Below, one piece after another: positions 36,365-46,553 of a stretch of DNA of 64,000 bases. This DNA comes from an uncultured Eubacteriales bacterium (GTDB lineage Bacteria; Bacillota; Clostridia; Lachnospirales; Lachnospiraceae): assembly GCA_900314845.1 (NCBI GenBank), contig OMWV01000037.1:209222-273221 (forward strand). The letters are read 5' to 3'. The position numbers and the translations under genes are program-made. A model generated the notes under the pieces. That model worked only from the letters and a program-made list of their open reading frames with translations. It had not been told where the DNA came from and did no database searches. Each line of letters begins with the position of its first letter. Position 1 is the stretch's first letter.

Positions 36365-37123
36365 ATGCTGACTAAAAGAATCATCCCCTGTCTGGACGTC
36401 AACAACGGCCGGGTGGTAAAAGGAGTAAATTTCGTCAATCTCAGAGATGCCGGAGACCCTGTAGAGATCGGGTCGGTCTATGACAAGGCCGGAGCTGACG
36501 AGCTTGTCTTTCTCGATATAACGGCATCCAGCGATCACAGAAAAACCGTTGTTGATCTGGTAAGAAGGGTAGCAGAAAAAATATTCATTCCCTTTACGGT
36601 CGGCGGCGGTATCCGGTCAGTCGATGACTTCAGAGCCGTGCTGAGAGAGGGGGCAGACAAGGTTTCCATAAACTCGTCTGCCATAGAGACACCTGAGCTC
36701 ATCTCCCAGGCGGCAGAAAAATTTGGGAGTCAGTGCGTCGTCGTAGCTATAGACGCAAAGAAAAGGCCGGAAGGCGGCTGGACCATCTATAAGTACGGCG
36801 GGAGAGTTGATACAGGAATAGATGCCCTGGAATGGGCAGACAAGGTCTGCCGGCTGGGAGCAGGAGAGATCCTCCTCACCAGCATGGACTGCGACGGGAC
36901 AAAGGCAGGCTATGATATAGAGCTGACCCGGGCAGTCGCTGACATCGTTCCCGTGCCGATCATCGCTTCCGGCGGAGCAGGTACAAAGGAACATTTCTAT
37001 GACGTTCTCACAGAGGGCAAGGCAGACGCCGCCCTTGCTGCCTCCCTCTTTCACTACGGCGAGCTGGGCATAGACGACTTAAAAAGATATCTGGCTGACC
37101 AGAATGTCAGCGTCAGACTTTGA
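36365..37123 (+). CDS. hisF: Imidazole glycerol phosphate synthase, cyclase subunit
   Basis: 252 residues, TIM barrel. Catalytic Asp in [15 protein letters not shown] (Asp11) and in [15 protein letters not shown]; phosphate loops VGGGIRS and [11 protein letters not shown]. It converts PRFAR and ammonia to imidazole glycerol phosphate and AICAR. Start ATG after CAAGGAGAG. ung follows and may be co-transcribed. Confidence 0.96.
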   Translation: MLTKRIIPCLDVNNGRVVKGVNFVNLRDAGDPVEIGSVYDKAGADELVFLDITASSDHRKTVVDLVRRVAEKIFIPFTVGGGIRSVDDFRAVLREGADKVSINSSAIETPELISQAAEKFGSQCVVVAIDAKKRPEGGWTIYKYGGRVDTGIDALEWADKVCRLGAGEILLTSMDCDGTKAGYDIELTRAVADIVPVPIIASGGAGTKEHFYDVLTEGKADAALAASLFHYGELGIDDLKRYLADQNVSVRL

Positions 37124-37161
37124 TAACCATACCATAATAATATCAGGAAGTGCATTTTTCA

Positions 37162-37842
37162 ATGGGAGCAATCGCTAACGACTGGCTGGCGCCTTTAAAG
37201 CCGGAGTTTTCCAAGCCATACTACGCGAAACTATATAAGACAGTTCTGAATGAGTACAGGACCAGGCGGATCTTTCCCCCTTCAGACCAGATATTTCACG
37301 CATTTGAAGCAACGCCCTTATCAAACGTAAAGGCAGTTATCCTGGGCCAGGATCCCTATCACGGAGACGGGCAGGCAAACGGTCTCTGCTTTTCCGTAGG
37401 AGAGGATGTCGAGATCCCACCTTCCCTGGAGAACATTTACAAGGAGCTGCATGATGACCTGGGCTGCTATATCCCGGACAACGGCAATCTGGAAAAATGG
37501 GCCAGACAGGGAGTTCTCCTCCTCAACACTGTGCTGACCGTCAGGGCTCATCAGGCAAACTCACACCGCGGGATCGGCTGGGAAGAATTCACAGACGCCG
37601 CCATCCGCATCCTGAATGAACAGGATCGGCCGATCGTCTTTATCCTCTGGGGCAGACCCGCCCAGCAGAAGAAAAGGATGCTGACAAACCCGGCCCATCT
37701 GATCCTGGAAGCGCCTCACCCCAGCCCCCTGTCAGCTTACAGAGGTTTCTTTGGCAGCAAGCCATTTTCAAAGACAAACCGCTTCCTTGCGGCTCACGGC
37801 ATAGAGCCCATAGACTGGCAGATCGAGAATATCCATAATTAG
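37162..37842 (+). CDS. ung: Uracil-DNA glycosylase
   Basis: 226 residues from ATG 37162 (a GTG at 37150 touches the ribosome site). Catalytic Asp in ILGQDPYHGDGQANGLCFSV and the leucine loop HPSPLSAYRGFFGSKPF define family 1 UDG; LLLNTVLTVRAHQANSH is the uracil pocket. It removes uracil from DNA. Ends at a bidirectional terminator. Confidence 0.96.
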   Translation: MGAIANDWLAPLKPEFSKPYYAKLYKTVLNEYRTRRIFPPSDQIFHAFEATPLSNVKAVILGQDPYHGDGQANGLCFSVGEDVEIPPSLENIYKELHDDLGCYIPDNGNLEKWARQGVLLLNTVLTVRAHQANSHRGIGWEEFTDAAIRILNEQDRPIVFILWGRPAQQKKRMLTNPAHLILEAPHPSPLSAYRGFFGSKPFSKTNRFLAAHGIEPIDWQIENIHN

Positions 37843-37863
37843 CGCAATTTCCTGATGATAAAA

Positions 37864-37907
37864 AAACCGGAGGACTTTTGTTTTATAAAGTTCTCCGGTT
37901 TATTTTA
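37864..37907. terminator. Bidirectional terminator between ung and the activase-like gene
   Basis: AAACCGGAGGACTTT / AAAGTTCTCCGGTTT, 15-bp stem with one G-U pair, loop TGTTTTAT, T-rich on the plus side and A6 before it (T6 on the minus strand). Confidence 0.9.
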
Positions 37908-37923
37908 TCCTATTATTTTATTG

Positions 37924-40900
37924 TCAGGCCTGCTCAGCGGCGGCTGCCTTTTCTTTTTCCATGTTCTTTGCTGCCGCTGCAAGCATCAGCTTTATCCTGT
38001 TGACCTGGTTGACCTCGCTTGCGCTGGGGTCATAGTCAATGGCCACGATATTGGAGCCGGGACTGCGCCGTCTGATTTCCTTTATAACGCCCTTGCCTAC
38101 CACGTGGTTGGGCAGACAGCCAAAAGGCTGTGTGCAGACAATATTGGGAACGCCCTCATTGATCAGTTCCATCATCTCACCGGTCAAAAACCATCCCTCT
38201 CCGGTCTGGTTGCCGATCGAAACGATGGGACTCGCATACTCTGCCAGCTGCTGTATATGGGAAGGCGGGTTAAAACGCCTGCTCCTTTCCAGCTCCCTGC
38301 GGGCCGTCTTCCTGATGCCCTCCAGGAAGGCAACAACCGTATTCCCCATGATCTGGGATGACTTTGATTTTCCCAGCTTATCATGCTTAAAATTCGTATT
38401 ATAAAAACTGTAAAGGAAGAAATCAAGCAGATCCGGCACAACCGCCTCTGCTCCCTCGGCTTCGAGCAGGTCTACCAGATGATTGTTGGCGGATGGCGAG
38501 AACTTCACCATGATCTCACCGACAATGCCGACTTTAGGCTTTACGATACTCTTATCAATGGGAAGAGCATCGAAATCCCTGATGATGCCGCGGATGTTCT
38601 GATTGAATGTCCTCCTGTTCTTTCCATTCATACTGTCTACGCAGATATTCACCCACTTCTGATGCAGGGCGTTGGCTGAGCCGGGCACCTTCTCATAGGG
38701 TCTGGTAGAATAAAGGACACGCATAAAGACATCTCCATAGACCAGAGCCTGCATAGCGACCTTGAGCATCTTCAGGTTATACTTAAATCCGGGATTCTTC
38801 TCAAAATTCTGGGCACTGATCGCGACAACAGGGATCTGTCCCATGCCGGCATTTTTCAGAGCTCTCCTGATAAATCCTACGTAATTTGTTGCCCTGCAGC
38901 CGCCTCCTGTCTGTGTCATGGCGATACCGACCTTGTTCAGGTCATATTTACCGGAAAGCAGAGCCTTCATGACCTGACCTACGACACAGATGGAAGGGTA
39001 GCAGGCGTCATTATTTACGTACTTGAGTCCGATATTCTTGGCCTCCTGGTCACAGTCGGGCAGAAGAGCCAGCTTGAGGCCGGCATTGTTGAGAGCCGGG
39101 ATCAGAAGTTCAAAATGGATGGGGGACATATTAGGCACAAGGACCGTATAGCCCTCCTTCTTATCCTCCATTGAGAATACGACTCTCTTGTTGGCGCTCG
39201 ATGTTATATTGCCGTGAATATTGTGCTCCTCGCGCAGGCGGATCGCGGCAATCAGGGAGCGGATCCTAATCCGGATGGAGCCGAGATTAGAAACCTCATC
39301 TATCTTCAGGCAGGTATAAAGCCTGTCAGAACCATTGAGTATATCACGCACCTGATCCGTCGTAACAGCGTCCAGGCCGCAGCCGAAGGAATTCAGCTGG
39401 ACAAGTTCAAGAAAGTCCGTTTTCTTGACAAACTCGGCCGCGCAGTAGAGGCGGGAATGATACATCCACTGGTCCATGACGATCAAAGGCCTGTCCGGAT
39501 TCGCCAGATGAGATACGGAATCCTCCGTCAGAACAGCAAAACCATAGGATGTGATCAGCTCCGGGATGCCATGGTTTATCTCCTTGTCCAGATGATAAGG
39601 CCTGCCGGCGAGAACAATGCCCTTCTTGTGATTCTCTTTCAGATAGCGGATCGTTTCCTCGCCTTTGCGGTGCATATCCTCGTGTACCCTGGCCATCTCA
39701 TCCCAGGCGTCGGAAACTGCCTTCCGGATCTCTCTGGGATCTATGCCAAACCTATCGCTGAATTCCTCTATGAGGCGCTTCTCGAGAACTTTTTCACTCT
39801 CAAATGTCATAAACGGATTCATAAAATTGATAGAGGGATCTCTGAGCTCCTCGACATTGTTCTTTATATTCTCTGCGTAGGAAGTAACAATAGGGCAGTT
39901 GTAATTGTTTGTCGCTCCCTTTGTCTCCCTGCGCTCATAGGGAATGCAGGGATAGAATATGAACTTTATGCCCTGGTTTATCAGCCAGGTAATATGACCA
40001 TGCACAAGCTTGGCCGGATAGCAGGCGGATTCACTGGGTATGGATTCTATGCCCAGGCTGTAGATATCATGAGATGACTCCGGTGACAGCTGAACAGAAA
40101 ATCCAAGCTCTGTGAAAAATGTATGCCAGAAGGGATAATTCTCATACATGTTCAGGGCTCTGGGTATGCCGACGACCCCTCGGGGGGCATCTGCGGGATC
40201 CAGGGACTTGTAGCCGAACACTCTCTTGTACTTGTAGGCAAAAAGATTGGGAACGTTCTTATCCGATCTTTCCCTGCCGACGCCCTTCTCACAGCGGTTG
40301 CCTGAGATAAATCGCCTTCCGCCCTCAAATCTGTTGACTGTGAGCCTGCAGTTGTTCGTACAGCCGCCGCATCTGGCCATGCTGGTCTTGTACTGAAGAT
40401 TTATGATATCATCCAGCGGCAGCATGGCAGTAGCCTGGCCCTTGTATCTGTCACGCGCGATAAGGGCGGCCCCGAAAGCACCCATGATACCGGCAATATT
40501 GGGACGGATAGCCCTGCATCCGGATATGAGCTCAAAACTTCTCAGCACGGCGTCATTATAGAATGTCCCGCCCTGGACAACGACCTTTTCCCCCAGCTCT
40601 TTGGGATCTGTAAGCTTAATAACCTTGTAGAGAGCATTCTTTATAACAGAGTAAGCCAGCCCCGCAGAAATATCGCCGACATCGGCGCCTTCCTTCTGAG
40701 CCTGTTTTACATTGGAATTCATGAAAACCGTACAGCGGGAGCCAAGGTCAACCGGATGTTTGGCGCTCAGAGCCACCTGGGCAAAATCCTTCACGGAATA
40801 ATTCAGAGAATTCGCAAATGTTTCTATGAAAGATCCGCAGCCGGATGAGCAGGCCTCGTTGAGGAGGACATTATCCACCGTGTGGTTCCTGATCTTTATG

Positions 40901-42186
40901 CACTTCATGTCCTGACCGCCGATATCAAGAATGCAGTCGACCTCAGGCTCAAAAAATGAAGCGGCATAATAGTGGGCGATCGTCTCGACCTCGCCCTCAT
41001 CCAGCATGAGGGCTGACTTGAGCAGAGACTCGCCGTAACCTGTAGAGCAGGAGCGGACGATATGGGCAGCAGGAGGAAGGAGATCCCTGATCTCCTTAAC
41101 AGCCCTCTTTGTCGTCTCGATAGGGCTTCCGTTATTATTGCTGTAAAATGAGTAGAGCAGGGTCCCGTCATCCCCGACAAGAGCCAGCTTTGTTGTCGTG
41201 GATCCCGCGTCAATGCCCAGGAAACAATCGCCCTCATATTTACTCAAGTCCCCCTGGGTGACCTTGTGGATGGAGTGCCATTTTTTGAAGGCCTCATATT
41301 CCTCTTCAGACTTAAAAAGGGGATCCATCCTGGATGTCTCGGGAGCCATATGCATATCCGACTTCAAAAGAGCCATCATATCATCCATGGTTGTAGAGAC
41401 ATCTTCCTTATAATTAAGGCCTGCTCCGATAGCGGCAAAAAGGTGTGAATTCTCCGGCTCTATGATCTCATCGCCTGTAAGCTTCAATGTGCGGATAAAT
41501 GCCTTGCGCAGTTCGGGCAAAAAGTGGAGAGGTCCGCCCAGAAATGCTACATGGCCTCTGATCGGCTTGCCGCAGGCAAGGCCTGATATGGTCTGGTTGA
41601 CAACAGCCTGGAAAATAGAAGCTGCCAGATCTTCGTGGGAAGCCCCGTCATTGATCAGAGGCTGCACGTCCGTCTTGGCAAAGACACCGCATCTGGCGGC
41701 TATCTGATAGAGACTGCTGTAGCCGGCTGCCAGTTTGTTCAGACCGGCAGCATCTGTCTTGAGCAGAGATGCCATCTGATCGATAAAAGCACCTGTGCCT
41801 CCGGCACAGATTCCGTTCATTCTTTCCTCTACATTGCCATTCTCAAAATAAATGATCTTGGCATCTTCGCCGCCCAGCTCTATGGCTACGTCTGTCTGAG
41901 GAGCCAGATCCTTAAGAGCTGTCGCCTCGGCATATACCTCCTGGACAAAAGGTACATGGATATATTTTGATATGGACATCCCGCCTGATCCGGTTATCAT
42001 GGGGTGGACCCTGACGTTCCCTACGACCCCGTATGCCTTTGTGACCAGGTCAAGGAGTGTCTCCTGAATATTGGCAAAATGCCTTTCATAATCTGAAAAA
42101 AGGATATTGCCGCCTTCATCGATTATGACCAGTTTAACTGTCGTCGATCCGACATCAATACCCATCCTGTATAAACTTTTTACCAT
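37924..42186 (-). CDS. Large 2-hydroxyacyl-CoA dehydratase activase-like fusion protein
   Basis: About 1420 residues on the minus strand. Two BcrAD/BadF ASKHA ATPase modules come first ([18 protein letters not shown] near residue 8; [19 protein letters not shown] near 320), each with a cluster-type cysteine site ([35 protein letters not shown]). A cysteine cluster [15 protein letters not shown]...RCEKG near 615-650 follows, then a DUF2229 region and a HgdB-like C-terminal part ([32 protein letters not shown]). Known as a widespread anaerobe family; substrate unknown. ATG 42186 is chosen as the protein start; an ATG at 42219 is only one base from its AAGGAGG. Confidence 0.87.
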   Translation of the reverse strand: MVKSLYRMGIDVGSTTVKLVIIDEGGNILFSDYERHFANIQETLLDLVTKAYGVVGNVRVHPMITGSGGMSISKYIHVPFVQEVYAEATALKDLAPQTDVAIELGGEDAKIIYFENGNVEERMNGICAGGTGAFIDQMASLLKTDAAGLNKLAAGYSSLYQIAARCGVFAKTDVQPLINDGASHEDLAASIFQAVVNQTISGLACGKPIRGHVAFLGGPLHFLPELRKAFIRTLKLTGDEIIEPENSHLFAAIGAGLNYKEDVSTTMDDMMALLKSDMHMAPETSRMDPLFKSEEEYEAFKKWHSIHKVTQGDLSKYEGDCFLGIDAGSTTTKLALVGDDGTLLYSFYSNNNGSPIETTKRAVKEIRDLLPPAAHIVRSCSTGYGESLLKSALMLDEGEVETIAHYYAASFFEPEVDCILDIGGQDMKCIKIRNHTVDNVLLNEACSSGCGSFIETFANSLNYSVKDFAQVALSAKHPVDLGSRCTVFMNSNVKQAQKEGADVGDISAGLAYSVIKNALYKVIKLTDPKELGEKVVVQGGTFYNDAVLRSFELISGCRAIRPNIAGIMGAFGAALIARDRYKGQATAMLPLDDIINLQYKTSMARCGGCTNNCRLTVNRFEGGRRFISGNRCEKGVGRERSDKNVPNLFAYKYKRVFGYKSLDPADAPRGVVGIPRALNMYENYPFWHTFFTELGFSVQLSPESSHDIYSLGIESIPSESACYPAKLVHGHITWLINQGIKFIFYPCIPYERRETKGATNNYNCPIVTSYAENIKNNVEELRDPSINFMNPFMTFESEKVLEKRLIEEFSDRFGIDPREIRKAVSDAWDEMARVHEDMHRKGEETIRYLKENHKKGIVLAGRPYHLDKEINHGIPELITSYGFAVLTEDSVSHLANPDRPLIVMDQWMYHSRLYCAAEFVKKTDFLELVQLNSFGCGLDAVTTDQVRDILNGSDRLYTCLKIDEVSNLGSIRIRIRSLIAAIRLREEHNIHGNITSSANKRVVFSMEDKKEGYTVLVPNMSPIHFELLIPALNNAGLKLALLPDCDQEAKNIGLKYVNNDACYPSICVVGQVMKALLSGKYDLNKVGIAMTQTGGGCRATNYVGFIRRALKNAGMGQIPVVAISAQNFEKNPGFKYNLKMLKVAMQALVYGDVFMRVLYSTRPYEKVPGSANALHQKWVNICVDSMNGKNRRTFNQNIRGIIRDFDALPIDKSIVKPKVGIVGEIMVKFSPSANNHLVDLLEAEGAEAVVPDLLDFFLYSFYNTNFKHDKLGKSKSSQIMGNTVVAFLEGIRKTARRELERSRRFNPPSHIQQLAEYASPIVSIGNQTGEGWFLTGEMMELINEGVPNIVCTQPFGCLPNHVVGKGVIKEIRRRSPGSNIVAIDYDPSASEVNQVNRIKLMLAAAAKNMEKEKAAAAEQA

Positions 42187-42263
42187 ATTATATAGGCCTG
42201 CACGGATGCAGAGCCGCATTCCTCCTTGTTCCTTGATAAAAATTATCTGTCAATTCGAAATTC

Positions 42264-42292
42264 ATTATACGATATGAATTCCGAAAAAACAA
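42264..42292 (-). promoter_or_regulatory. Promoter of the activase-like gene (minus strand)
   Basis: Minus strand: -35 TTGTTT (42287-42292), 17-base spacer, -10 TATAAT (42264-42269). Confidence 0.7.
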
Positions 42293-42321
42293 CGCCGCAA
42301 AACATTAAATAAATCTAAAAC

Positions 42322-42347
42322 CCATACATTATCCTTAAAGTGTATGG
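42322..42347. promoter_or_regulatory. Inverted repeat between divergent promoters
   Basis: CCATACA / TGTATGG with a 12-base centre, lying between the minus-strand promoter at 42264 and the plus-strand promoter at 42363. It could be a regulator site for either gene; no T-run. Confidence 0.35.
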
Positions 42348-42362
42348 AGGCCGGCAGTTTTG

Positions 42363-42391
42363 TTGACAAATGAAGCCTTAAATTTTATACT
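42363..42391 (+). promoter_or_regulatory. Promoter of the rhomboid-like gene
   Basis: -35 TTGACA (42363-42368), 17-base spacer, -10 TATACT (42386-42391). It lies inside the longest possible reading frame, which argues for a downstream start codon. Confidence 0.8.
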
Positions 42392-42422
42392 GTTTAATAA
42401 AGATATTTCGGGGGTCGATCGG

Positions 42423-43241
42423 TTGGAAAAATTGCTGAACAAACTGGAACGAAAACTGGGCAGATATGCGATCAGACATTTAATGTGGTATATCTGCGCT
42501 TTGTATATCATAGGTCTTGTGCTTCATTACACGAATCCACAGTTTTATACAGACTACCTGAGCCTGAATCCGCAGGCCATACTTCACGGACAGGTCTGGA
42601 GAATTTTTACTTTCCTCATGCAGGCACCGGATACAAACATTATTTTCTTCATATTTATAGTATATCTATACTATATGATCGGTGAGACTCTGGAGAATAC
42701 CTGGGGAAGTTTTCGCTTCAATCTCTACTATTTTACCGGCGTGCTGTTTACGATACTCGGCTCCTTTGCCGCATATTTTGTCAGCGGGAAGGTCTTCCTG
42801 ATGGACACTTCTTACCTGAACCTGAGTATGTTCCTGGCCTTTGCCTTTGTCTATCCGGACACAAAACTTCTGCTCATGTTCCTGATCCCGGTAAAGATAA
42901 AATGGCTGGCATACATTGATATTGCTTTCTTTGCCTACACAGTGATCACAGCGCCCTATATGGGAATAAGGATATCCGCCCTGATCGCTGTTATGAATTT
43001 TGTAATATTCTACTTTGGCTTCATGAGAGGACGGCGCCCCTCACCGGCGCAGACAGCGCGCCGCAGGGCTTACACAAAGGCCGTCCGCAAGCCGGAGAAC
43101 AGACCCGCTGCCCACAGATGCACGGTCTGCGGGAGGACAAGCGAGACAAACCCGGAACTGGAATTCAGATACTGTTCCAAGTGCAACGGAAACTACGAAT
43201 ACTGCCAGGATCATCTGTTCAACCATGAACACGTGGTTTAG
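42423..43241 (+). CDS. Rhomboid-like membrane protein with C-terminal zinc ribbon, likely not a protease
   Basis: 272 residues from TTG 42423 (after GGGGGTCG). The frame opens at TTG 42360, but the promoter at 42363-42391 places transcription start near 42398. Six-helix rhomboid-type fold: LNPQAILHGQVWRIFTFL, IGETLENTWGSFRFNLYYFTG. The GxSG serine and helix-6 histidine of active rhomboids are not seen, so it looks like a pseudoprotease. A basic linker leads to a cysteine/histidine ribbon, CTVCGR...CSKCNGNYEYCQDHLFNH. Probably binds or sorts membrane substrates; function unknown. Confidence 0.78.
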   Translation: MEKLLNKLERKLGRYAIRHLMWYICALYIIGLVLHYTNPQFYTDYLSLNPQAILHGQVWRIFTFLMQAPDTNIIFFIFIVYLYYMIGETLENTWGSFRFNLYYFTGVLFTILGSFAAYFVSGKVFLMDTSYLNLSMFLAFAFVYPDTKLLLMFLIPVKIKWLAYIDIAFFAYTVITAPYMGIRISALIAVMNFVIFYFGFMRGRRPSPAQTARRRAYTKAVRKPENRPAAHRCTVCGRTSETNPELEFRYCSKCNGNYEYCQDHLFNHEHVV

Positions 43242-43267
43242 AGAGGATTTTTCAGAAAGAGCGATTC

Positions 43268-43591
43268 ATGAACTGGTATAAAAAACTTTTCGCGGGAGAA
43301 AGCCTGGGCCGCAGCAGATCCTATTACAGATTTCTCATAGAACACACGAAGAGACCCGTAGGCACCTACAGCATCCTTCTGCCTGCTGCCCGGGACCGTC
43401 TGCTTGAGATCTGCCGAAGTGAACAGACAAGAGATAAGCACTGCTGCAAAGACGACCAGCTGATCGTCGGCCTGGCAGGCACGAAGGCGGAAGCATACGA
43501 GCTTGCCGGCAGGATCGTTCTTCATGTTCTGAACGAAACGGGAGGCACAGATCTGAAGGCTTTTTTTGCAGAGCAGGAAAACAGGAAGTAG
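43268..43591 (+). CDS. Small conserved-looking protein, function unknown
   Basis: 107 residues, soluble, no signal peptide. Begins MNWYKKLFAGESLGRSRSYYRFLIEHTKRPVG. One adjacent CC pair (HCCKDDQLIVGLAGTKAEAYELAGRIV). It is a real gene by context: it sits between the rhomboid-like gene and DUF2953 with short gaps and no overlap. No family was recognised. Confidence 0.65.
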   Translation: MNWYKKLFAGESLGRSRSYYRFLIEHTKRPVGTYSILLPAARDRLLEICRSEQTRDKHCCKDDQLIVGLAGTKAEAYELAGRIVLHVLNETGGTDLKAFFAEQENRK

Positions 43592-43601
43592 AGGTTAGAT
43601 T

Positions 43602-44642
43602 TTGCTTGGGGTAATTTTATTGATACTTTCCATCATCGGCAGAGTCCTTCTGGTCATACTGGCAGTGGTATTGATCCTTCTTGCCCTCATTCTTTTCCTG
43701 CCTATCCTGTATCAGGCGCAGGCAGCGAAAGAAGATGATATCAGTGCCAGTGCAAGAGCTGTATGGTTCTTTGGACTATTAAAGGCCGTCTTCGTACTGC
43801 AGAAGGATGGAGACGGATATCAGCCTCATATCCAGCTGAAGATAGGCGGACATATCCTCTACGACAATCAGAGGAAGCCGGATGAAAAGAAGAAAGCAGG
43901 GTCTGTATCCGGGAAAAGGGAAAAGCAGGGCAGGCAGCAGGAAGCCTCAGCCCCGCATTCGCGGCCGGCATCTCTGCCGATGAGCGGTAAGGAGCAGCCG
44001 GGGATGGGATCCTTTGAGGAGAGTCCGGATCAGGATATAAGTCCGGATCAGAATATAAGCCTGGATCAGAATATGACATCTGCCAAAGGTGAGTCCGGGA
44101 TCCGGGGAAAGATAAAAACATTTTTCTCAAGGATCAGGGAAAAGTTTTCCGACCTGGGAGAAAAGATTGCTGACAGGCTGGACACGCTGGCAGAGAAGAT
44201 TTTTGACCGCTTTTTCAGCTTTTGGGAGAAGGCAGCCTCAGTCACAGATAAGTTATCCTCTATAGACGATAAAAAGGAAGCCTTCATGGTCCTGCTGGAC
44301 GATGAGAAGAACAGAAAGTGGCTTTCCCGGTCTCTGTTCAGGATAAAAAGACTCCTCATCTGCATCAGGCCGCATTTTGAAGAATTCTATCTCAACATAG
44401 GGACAGGAGATCCCTCCCAGACAGGCCTTCTCCTGGGGGCGCTGGGCGCTGTTTATCCCCTGTGCCCGGATGTGTTTGACCTGGATCCTGACTTTGACCG
44501 GGAAGTTTTTAAGGGAAGGGTCAGGCTGCACGGACATGTCATGACGGCAAGTCTTTTATTTTATATACTGCCCATAGTACTCAACAAAACATTTTTCTCG
44601 CTTCTCAAGAAAGTAAAGGCAATGAGAAGTTCAGGACGCTGA
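43602..44642 (+). CDS. DUF2953 membrane-associated protein (YtfI-like)
   Basis: 346 residues, TTG start 7 bases after GAGG. Strongly hydrophobic N-terminus (residues 1-33), then a beta-rich section (ISASARAVWFFGLLKAVF), a charged low-complexity middle with a three-fold SPDQ(D/N)I repeat, an amphipathic coiled region, and a C-terminal part with GDPSQTGLLLGALGAVYPL, FKGRVRLHGHV and a last helix. YtfI (DUF2953) and YtfJ are neighbours in Bacillus; ytfJ is also next here, so the pair is likely linked to sporulation or germination. Confidence 0.8.
   Translation: MLGVILLILSIIGRVLLVILAVVLILLALILFLPILYQAQAAKEDDISASARAVWFFGLLKAVFVLQKDGDGYQPHIQLKIGGHILYDNQRKPDEKKKAGSVSGKREKQGRQQEASAPHSRPASLPMSGKEQPGMGSFEESPDQDISPDQNISLDQNMTSAKGESGIRGKIKTFFSRIREKFSDLGEKIADRLDTLAEKIFDRFFSFWEKAASVTDKLSSIDDKKEAFMVLLDDEKNRKWLSRSLFRIKRLLICIRPHFEEFYLNIGTGDPSQTGLLLGALGAVYPLCPDVFDLDPDFDREVFKGRVRLHGHVMTASLLFYILPIVLNKTFFSLLKKVKAMRSSGR
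44022..44075 (+). repeat. Three tandem 18-bp repeats inside the DUF2953 gene
   Basis: AGTCCGGATCAGGATATA, AGTCCGGATCAGAATATA and AGCCTGGATCAGAATATG. In frame, they give SPDQDI-SPDQNI-SLDQNM, so copy number can vary without frameshift. Confidence 0.85.
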
Positions 44643-44685
44643 TAAGAGAAATAACTATATAGACAGACCAGGGAGGATATGTGAG

Positions 44686-45081
44686 ATGTCAGGGAGTAAT
44701 TTCAACAGCACGGTAGAATCATTATTTCATGGAATGGATGGTTTCTTATCTTCAAAGACCATCGTAGGGGAGCCGATAAAGGCAGGGGATACCCTGATCC
44801 TTCCTCTTATGGAGGTTTCATTCGGCATGGCGGCAGGAGCCTTCCACAGGGAACACAAGGAGAGTGCTTCCGGAGGCATGGGCGGAAAGATGACCCCCAC
44901 CGCTGTGCTCGTTATAAAAGATGGAACCGTGAGAGTCATCACGGTAAACTCCAACGATCCCGTCTCAAAGATCATAGATCTGGCACCTGACATTATCAAC
45001 AAAATATCCGGCCATTTCAGCTCGGATCCGGATGTCGATGACAGCATCAATAAAATGAAAGAGGATGCCAAGAATGAGTAG
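44686..45081 (+). CDS. ytfJ: YtfJ/GerW-family sporulation protein
   Basis: 131 residues. KTIVGEPIKAGDTLILPLMEVSFGMAAGAF and GGMGGKMTPTAVLVIKDGTVRVITV are the family signatures. In Bacillus YtfJ (GerW) is a forespore protein needed for normal germination. It supports a spore-forming ancestry but does not prove sporulation in this organism. The end overlaps the start of the FHA gene. Confidence 0.9.
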   Translation: MSGSNFNSTVESLFHGMDGFLSSKTIVGEPIKAGDTLILPLMEVSFGMAAGAFHREHKESASGGMGGKMTPTAVLVIKDGTVRVITVNSNDPVSKIIDLAPDIINKISGHFSSDPDVDDSINKMKEDAKNE

Positions 45082-46153
45082 TATATTCAGCAGACAGACA
45101 GTTAATGAAAGGGAGCTCCTTACATACGGGTATGAATCTGTGCAGGATATCGATGATATCATCATCCAGCTGATCAATGAATCAGCCGACAGGGGCTTTC
45201 TCCGCGGTACGATAGATATGAGATCCAGCCGCCTGATCTATGAGACAGAAGGGCTCGTCCCGCTGGCCGAATATCTGTCCGGCAGCCACGGGATCGGACT
45301 CTTCCTCAGGATCTGCAAAGACCTGAGCGACAAGATGCACTTCCTGGAAGATTCATTCATTGATACCGAATATGTAGACCTGGATATGGAAGACATATTC
45401 GTCAACACGAGGACTGACAGGCTGACACTGGCTATCCTGCCGATCTCAGGCGTTCTGGGAGGTGGCGGAAGGCTGAGACATCTTCTCAGGCAGATCCTGG
45501 ATCAGCTGTGTGGTCCCGACGATGATCTGGCAGAAAAGACAGGGCAGAAGATCGCCTCCATATCGGAAGATATTCCCGGAATAGGAGAACTGATCGATTT
45601 CATAGAGGCAGGCGGAAAAGATCCGGACTCCCTGCCGGCTCAGCAGAAAACATACGCTGCTTTTGCTGCTGATCCTGCTGTCATCAGAGAAGAGATACCG
45701 GAGGAGACAGAAAACAAGTCCGAAGATACTGTTTCGGCTGGGGAAGATGATCCAGACGAAGAGAAGACAATTGAAGCCGGGGAACCTGAGAAGGCAGAGG
45801 AAGTTCCTGTCCCCGAGGCTGCACCCATGCCTGAGGCGCCGCAGGAGGAGAATACGCCGGCCTTTCTTCTCAGGAGAAAGACAGGGGAGATCATACCCCT
45901 TTTGTCCAGCCCTTTTATCATCGGAAAAGTGCCTCTGGCCTGTGATTATGTTGTCAGCAGCAATCCCACGCTCAGCAGGATCCACGCATTTATCCGATAT
46001 GACGCGGGCAGCAGCACTTACTATATCGTAGACTGCAGCTCAACAAATCATATCTATCTTGACGGAACACGGATAGAAGATTCCGAGCCGGTGCCTCTGA
46101 AGGATAAGATGAAGATCCATCTGGCGACTGAAGAGTTTATATTCAACTGCTGA
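45074..46153 (+). CDS. DUF6382-FHA domain protein
   Basis: 359 residues from ATG 45074, nine bases after GAGG and overlapping the ytfJ stop; ATG 45065 has no room for a ribosome site. N-terminal ~175 residues resemble DUF6382 (ELLTYGYESVQDI, FLRICKDLSDKMHFLEDSFIDTEYVDLDMEDIFV). An acidic, proline-rich linker (about 195-265) leads to a C-terminal FHA domain with IIGKVPLACDYVVSSNPTLSRIHAFI, DCSSTNHIYLDG. FHA domains bind phosphothreonine, so a Ser/Thr kinase partner is expected; none is in the window. Confidence 0.82.
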   Translation: MSSIFSRQTVNERELLTYGYESVQDIDDIIIQLINESADRGFLRGTIDMRSSRLIYETEGLVPLAEYLSGSHGIGLFLRICKDLSDKMHFLEDSFIDTEYVDLDMEDIFVNTRTDRLTLAILPISGVLGGGGRLRHLLRQILDQLCGPDDDLAEKTGQKIASISEDIPGIGELIDFIEAGGKDPDSLPAQQKTYAAFAADPAVIREEIPEETENKSEDTVSAGEDDPDEEKTIEAGEPEKAEEVPVPEAAPMPEAPQEENTPAFLLRRKTGEIIPLLSSPFIIGKVPLACDYVVSSNPTLSRIHAFIRYDAGSSTYYIVDCSSTNHIYLDGTRIEDSEPVPLKDKMKIHLATEEFIFNC

Positions 46154-46175
46154 TATCGGTCATAGAGGCAAGAAA

Positions 46176-46210
46176 AGGAGCCGCCGCAAAAACTGCGCAG
46201 CTCCTTTTTT
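46176..46210 (+). terminator. Terminator after the FHA gene
   Basis: AGGAGC.GC / GC.GCTCCT type stem (46176-46204) with an A-rich loop, then TTTTTT. Confidence 0.8.
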
Positions 46211-46329
46211 GGCGCTTCCTCATACACGAAGGCTGTAAGCCTTAAATGTCTGTCCAGGCAGATCAGAAAAGCACAACCCTCATGAGACGGTTATTCTATG
46301 ATGCCTGCCGGGCATAGGTACCGATGGAC

Positions 46330-46515
46330 TTATGCTCTCTCAACAAGACCTGACCTGAGACAGGAAGTGCAAACGTACATTCTCTGGGGGGTTCCGTTAA
46401 CATTGACCCTTACCTTCTTGATATTGGACTTCCACATCTTGTTAGCCCTTCTGTGAGAATGGGAAACCTTGATACCGAAGTGAGCTCCTTTACCGCAAAT
46501 TGCACATTTTGCCAT
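46330..46515 (-). CDS. rpmB: 50S ribosomal protein L28 (zinc-ribbon form)
   Basis: 61 residues on the minus strand from ATG 46515 (after GGGAGGTG). MAKCAICGKGAHFG, SHSHRRANKMWKSNIKKVRVNVNG and MYVCTSCLRSG match L28. Both CxxC pairs are kept, so this is the zinc-containing form. A 5' leader hairpin and a promoter precede it. Confidence 0.96.
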   Translation of the reverse strand: MAKCAICGKGAHFGIKVSHSHRRANKMWKSNIKKVRVNVNGTPQRMYVCTSCLRSGLVERA

Positions 46516-46553
46516 CTTGATGCACCTCCCTCTGTATTCGCACATTAATGATA

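Noticed and set aside
39214..40077. 287-codon plus-strand frame inside the activase-like gene
   Set aside because: Antisense to conserved sequence, no promoter or ribosome site.
42360..42422. Upstream TTG start of the rhomboid-like gene
   Set aside because: A strong TTGACA-17-TATACT promoter lies inside this stretch, so the mRNA would begin after it.
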